This document shows positions 24,397 through 27,255 of a DNA stretch of 27,255 nucleotides, one piece after another. The first letter of the stretch is position 1. Every line of letters starts with the position of its first letter. Below the pieces are notes generated by a model that was not told the DNA's origin, ran no database searches, and saw nothing but the letters and a program-made list of their open reading frames with translations. A program made the position numbers and the translations under genes. Source of the DNA: an uncultured Mollicutes bacterium (lineage in GTDB: Bacteria; Bacillota_I; Bacilli_A; RFN20; CAG-826); contig URQK01000011.1 in assembly GCA_900549975.1 (NCBI GenBank), positions 1 to 27,255 of the forward strand, read 5' to 3'.

Positions 24397-25419
24397 ATGA
24401 AAATTGTTACAATGGGAGAAATAATGCTTAGATTATCATCAGCAGGCAATTCACGTTTTGTTCAATGTCAAGAATTTGATGCTTGCTATGGTGGTGGTGA
24501 AGCTAATGTTGCTGTTTCTTTAGCAAATTATGGTCATGATGCTTACTTTGTTAGCAAAGTGCCTGCTCATGAAATTGGTCAATGCGCAGTTAACGCTTTA
24601 AGAAGATATGGCGTTCATACTGATTATGTGGCTCGAGGCGGAAATAGATTAGGTATTTATTACTTAGAAAGTGGTGCTTCAATGCGTCCATCAAAAGTAA
24701 TTTATGATCGTGCTCATTCATCAATTTCTGAAGCATCAATAAATGATTTTGATTTTGATAAGATTTTTGAAGGTGCAACTTGGTTCCACTGGTCAGGCAT
24801 TACACCAGCTTTATCTGACGAAGTAGCTAATATTTTACGTGAAGCTTGTATAGCCGCTAAAAGACATAATGTTACTATTTCTTGTGACTTAAACTTTAGA
24901 AAAAAATTATGGACAAGTGAAAAAGCAATTTCAGTTATGCGTCCATTAATGCAATATGTTGATGTATGTATTGGTAACGAAGAAGATGCACAATTATGTT
25001 TAGGATTTAAACCTAACGCTAATGTTGATAAAGGTGATACTGACGCTAAAGGATATTATGAAATATTCAAACAAATGCAACAAGAGTTTGGCTTTAAATT
25101 AGTTGTATCAACATTAAGAGAATCATATAGTGCAACTCACAATGGTTGGAAAGCATTAATTTATAATGGTAAAGAATTCTATGAATCTAAACATTATGAC
25201 ATTGAACCAATCATTGACCGTGTTGGCGGTGGAGATTCATTTGCTGGCGGATTAATTCATGGCTTATTAAAATATGATTTTGATCAAGCAAAGGCTCTTG
25301 AATTCGCAGTAGCGGCTTCTGCCTTAAAACATACAATTCCAGGTGATTTTAACTTAGTAAGTGAAGATGAAGTTTTATCTCTTGCTAAGGGAAATGCTTC
25401 TGGAAGAGTACAAAGATAA
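24397..25419 (+). CDS. kdgK: 2-keto-3-deoxygluconate kinase (PfkB family)
   Basis: A 340-residue ribokinase-like sugar kinase. MGEIMLRLSS at the N-terminus and GGGEANVAVSLANYG form the substrate side typical of KdgK. Further marks are LGIYYLESGASMRPSKVIYD, the central NLNFRKKLW-like stretch (CDLNFRKKLWTSEKA), GNEEDAQLCLG, and the nucleotide site VGGGDSFAGGLIHG with its catalytic Asp. It phosphorylates KDG to KDPG with ATP, feeding the aldolase encoded just upstream. AAGGAG lies 9-14 nt before the ATG. It is the last gene of the operon, followed by a clear terminator. Confidence 0.92.
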   Translation: MKIVTMGEIMLRLSSAGNSRFVQCQEFDACYGGGEANVAVSLANYGHDAYFVSKVPAHEIGQCAVNALRRYGVHTDYVARGGNRLGIYYLESGASMRPSKVIYDRAHSSISEASINDFDFDKIFEGATWFHWSGITPALSDEVANILREACIAAKRHNVTISCDLNFRKKLWTSEKAISVMRPLMQYVDVCIGNEEDAQLCLGFKPNANVDKGDTDAKGYYEIFKQMQQEFGFKLVVSTLRESYSATHNGWKALIYNGKEFYESKHYDIEPIIDRVGGGDSFAGGLIHGLLKYDFDQAKALEFAVAASALKHTIPGDFNLVSEDEVLSLAKGNASGRVQR

Positions 25420-25440
25420 TTAAATAAAATTCTATTTATA

Positions 25441-25477
25441 AACTATCCAATTTTATTAACAGTTGGGTAGTTTTTTT
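25441..25477 (+). terminator. Rho-independent terminator of the glucuronate operon
   Basis: AACTATCCAA (25441-25450) pairs with TTGGGTAGTT (25463-25472), ten base pairs with one G-U, followed by a run of seven T (25471-25477). The region from here to about 25638 has no ORF or structure that I can support. Confidence 0.85.
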
Positions 25478-25638
25478 ATTTAATAGAAATGTTGTTATTA
25501 AGAAGATAGTAACAATTAAGTATATAACTAAGTTGAGATATTGATTTAGTTAGTGGCATTAACCAACTGAAATTAAGTGTTAACAATTTTATACTTTATA
25601 TGACGTTTCCTACAAAATACATTAATTTTTATACAAAA

Positions 25639-25673
25639 AGGGAATTGAATTCCCTAAAATACTAAACTATAAT
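25639..25673 (+). promoter_or_regulatory. Promoter with a palindromic operator over the -35 box
   Basis: AGGGAATT-G-AATTCCCT (25639-25655) is a perfect 8+8 palindrome. TTGAAT (25645-25650) inside it serves as -35, and TATAAT (25668-25673) as -10, with exactly 17 bp between. Transcription would start near 25680, about ten bases before the ATPase ATG. A repressor bound to the palindrome would block RNA polymerase; the repressor is not evident in the window. Confidence 0.65.
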
Positions 25674-25690
25674 AATATTGGGTGATAAAT

Positions 25691-26920
25691 ATGATTGATA
25701 GAAATATTTTAAAAGTCGTGGAATTAAGTATAAAAACTAAACCAGTAACCTTAATTACTGGAGCTAGACAAGTTGGAAAATCAACTTTAGTTTTACTATT
25801 TGAAAAAAAAGGCTTTAATTATGTTTCTCTTGATAACTCACGAGAACGAGAATTGGCTAATAAAGACCCTAAAATGTTTTTATCTATTCATCCATGGCCT
25901 TTAATAATTGATGAAGTACAAAAAGCACCAGAACTTTTCGAAACCATTGAAGAGATAGTTAATGAAGAAAAAAGAGTTAATGAGAAAAATTATGGCATGT
26001 TTATATTAACTGGATCACAAATGTATAAATTAATGAATGGAGTAACAGAATCATTATCTGGCAGGGTATCAATTGTCCATATGATGCCATTATCGAGAAA
26101 TGAAATTTTAAATAGAGAAGAACCTATATTTAATTTTGATATATTAAAAATCAATGAAAGGGCAAAGAACAATCCACTTAATCCAATTGATTTATATAAT
26201 TTAATAGTAAAAGGATTTTATCCAGAATTATATAGTAATGAATTATTAACACCACAAAAATGTTATGCAGATTATGTGGAAACTTATATTGAAAGAGATG
26301 TATCCGACTTGATAAATGTGCGAGATAAATTTTTGTTTAGAAGATTTATGGAACTTTTAGCATCGTTAACTGGTGAAGAATTGGTTTATGATAATATTGC
26401 TAATATTATTGGAATTGATAAAAAGACTGTAATGGCTTGGCTTAGTGTTTTAATTGCAGGTGATATTGTTTATTTATTAGAACCATATAATGAAATATCA
26501 ATATCAAAGCGCATTGTTAAAAGGCCAAAACTTTATTTTTCAGATACTGGTTTAGCTTGCTATTTAGCAAGATTAAATAGTGGTGAAATATTAGAGGCTA
26601 GTTCATTCACAGGAAGATTTGTAGAAACCTATATAATAAACGAAATTAAAAAGAGCTTTATAAATAATGGAATTGAACCTAATTTTTATTACTATAGAGA
26701 TAATAATATGAATGAAATAGATTTAATTATCATCAATGATGGAAAATTAAATCGCATTGAATGTAAATCAGGATTCAAGTTCAATAATAGCGCTGTTAAA
26801 GGCTTTAAACAGTTAGATAAAACTAGTTACAATATTGGTGCAAAAGTTATAATTTGCAATACAGATGTAGTTTATCCATTAGAAGATGGAGTATATGTTT
26901 TACCTTTAGCAGGTATCTAA
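25691..26920 (+). CDS. AAA_14/DUF4143 family ATP-binding protein
   Basis: Start taken as ATG 25691 (MIDRNILKVVEL), 409 residues; a GTG three codons earlier overlaps the expected transcript start. Walker A is GARQVGKS (24-31) and Walker B is PLIIDEVQKAPEL. LTGSQMYKLM and SLSGRVSIVHMMPLSRNEI follow as in other AAA_14 proteins. The C-terminal DUF4143 region has YYRDNNMNEIDLIIINDG and RIECKSGFKF, which look like the E...D...ExK core of a PD-(D/E)XK nuclease fold. The family is common, often multicopy, in gut bacteria and of uncertain function; roles in DNA transactions or defence have been proposed. A second family member begins at 27045. It has its own promoter and appears unrelated to the uronate operon. 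Confidence 0.85.
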   Translation: MIDRNILKVVELSIKTKPVTLITGARQVGKSTLVLLFEKKGFNYVSLDNSRERELANKDPKMFLSIHPWPLIIDEVQKAPELFETIEEIVNEEKRVNEKNYGMFILTGSQMYKLMNGVTESLSGRVSIVHMMPLSRNEILNREEPIFNFDILKINERAKNNPLNPIDLYNLIVKGFYPELYSNELLTPQKCYADYVETYIERDVSDLINVRDKFLFRRFMELLASLTGEELVYDNIANIIGIDKKTVMAWLSVLIAGDIVYLLEPYNEISISKRIVKRPKLYFSDTGLACYLARLNSGEILEASSFTGRFVETYIINEIKKSFINNGIEPNFYYYRDNNMNEIDLIIINDGKLNRIECKSGFKFNNSAVKGFKQLDKTSYNIGAKVIICNTDVVYPLEDGVYVLPLAGI

Positions 26921-26924
26921 AAAT

Positions 26925-27023
26925 TTGAAAAGCGTAAAAAATAACATATCAAATTTATTGAAAAGCGTAAAAAAAGTACTTCAATAATTATTGAAAAGCG
27001 TATTTTTTTAACGCTTTAATTAT
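26925..27023 (+). repeat. Three tandem units of a 33-bp-period repeat between two ATPase genes
   Basis: TTGAAAAGCGTA begins at 26925, 26958 and 26991, exactly 33 bp apart, and TTGAAAA recurs once more at 27024. The second half of each unit varies but retains TCAA-type sequence, so junctions form dyads; 26978-26993 (TTCAATAATTATTGAA) is a perfect 16-bp palindrome. The third unit also forms AAAGCGT/ACGCTTT around a T-rich loop. The units lack the long conserved repeat and unique spacers of a CRISPR array. Regulatory sites or a decaying minisatellite are possible. Confidence 0.75.
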
Positions 27024-27044
27024 TTGAAAACCGGAGGAAAACAT

Positions 27045-27255
27045 ATGTATAGAAAGATTTCTACCTATATTGAAGAATACTTATTAAGCGATTCTCAAAG
27101 AATTTTATGCATTGATGGAGCAAGGCAAGTAGGAAAAACTTATATTATAAGAGAACTAGCTAAAAAACATTTTAAAAATTATATAGAAATAAATATGGCA
27201 AATGATAAAACAGGTGATAAACTCTTTGAAAATGTAAGGACAATAGATGTTTTTA
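27045..27255 (+). CDS. N-terminal part of a second AAA_14/DUF4143 ATP-binding protein (runs off the window)
   Basis: An open frame from ATG 27045 to the window end, 70 codons visible: MYRKISTYIEEYLL, then the Walker A motif IDGARQVGKTYIIRELAKK and NYIEINMANDK. GGAGG at 27033-27037 is a strong ribosome site. It belongs to the same broad family as the ATPase ending at 26920 but is clearly different in sequence, so this is not a fresh tandem duplication. The gap between them holds the 33-bp repeats, whose last TTGAAAA lies just before the ribosome site. Confidence 0.85.
   Translation, partial: MYRKISTYIEEYLLSDSQRILCIDGARQVGKTYIIRELAKKHFKNYIEINMANDKTGDKLFENVRTIDVF

Noticed and set aside
26925..27037. 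Possible CRISPR array
   Set aside because: Conserved part is only about 12 bases, units are three, and the remaining parts share dyad sequence instead of being unique spacers. No cas gene is seen.
1..27255. tRNA or rRNA genes
   Set aside because: I saw no cloverleaf with a GTTCGA-type T-loop and no rRNA core sequence in any intergenic gap.

Overview
The window is AT-rich, low-GC Gram-positive DNA. It shows lipoprotein signal peptides, AGGAG-type ribosome sites, short intergenic gaps and TAA as almost the only stop. Trp is written TGG throughout and no long frame is interrupted by TGA, so the standard bacterial code fits. Family content (membrane-anchored GH3 enzymes, Ig-like and carbohydrate-binding lipoproteins, AAA_14/DUF4143 ATPases) suggests an uncultured gut member of the Bacilli such as an Erysipelotrichales- or RF39-like lineage. 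That placement is an inference.

Left part (1-11,100, + strand). A yedF tail is followed by an unusual in-frame chimera: the N-terminal third of a class-V aminotransferase (cysteine desulfurase or selenocysteine lyase type) joined to a LytTR DNA-binding domain. A GHKL sensor kinase overlaps its stop. Then come a LytTR-like direct-repeat site, a lipoprotein with three carbohydrate-binding-like modules (2481-5246), a 43-codon peptide gene (5262-5393), a second secreted protein carrying the same modules (5395-7530), and a domain-permuted, membrane-anchored GH3 glycosidase with an extra cytoplasmic domain (7542-11048). The two module proteins share 1,237 identical base pairs.

Middle part (11,100-19,640, - strand, converging on the left operon). 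Read in transcription order from the right: an Ig/CBM-like lipoprotein, a four-helix membrane protein, a second membrane-anchored permuted GH3, a 20-codon scar resembling the end of the Ig/CBM lipoprotein, and a lipoprotein combining an esterase-like domain that has lost its nucleophile with a parallel beta-helix. In the gap between the two converging operons I infer a small RNA of about 113 nt with its own promoter and terminator.

Right part (19,640-27,255). An AraC-type regulator is divergent from a complete glucuronate operon, uxuB-uxuA-uxaC-kdgA-kdgK, running D-glucuronate to fructuronate, mannonate, KDG, KDPG, then pyruvate and glyceraldehyde-3-phosphate. The galacturonate-branch genes and any transporter are absent. 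After a terminator come one complete and one partial AAA_14/DUF4143 ATPase separated by a 33-bp-period repeat.

The main finding is a shared operator: two ATTGCAAT-like half-sites with a 22-bp period, followed 22-23 nt later by a TATAAT or TACAAT box. It occurs three times: between araC and the glucuronate operon, before the Ig/CBM-GH3 operon, and before the inferred small RNA. The small RNA carries a C-rich loop with nine contiguous bases complementary to the uxaC ribosome-binding site. Together these suggest an AraC-controlled uronate and surface-glycan regulon with a built-in small RNA, beside a second glycan-binding operon probably governed by the LytTR system.
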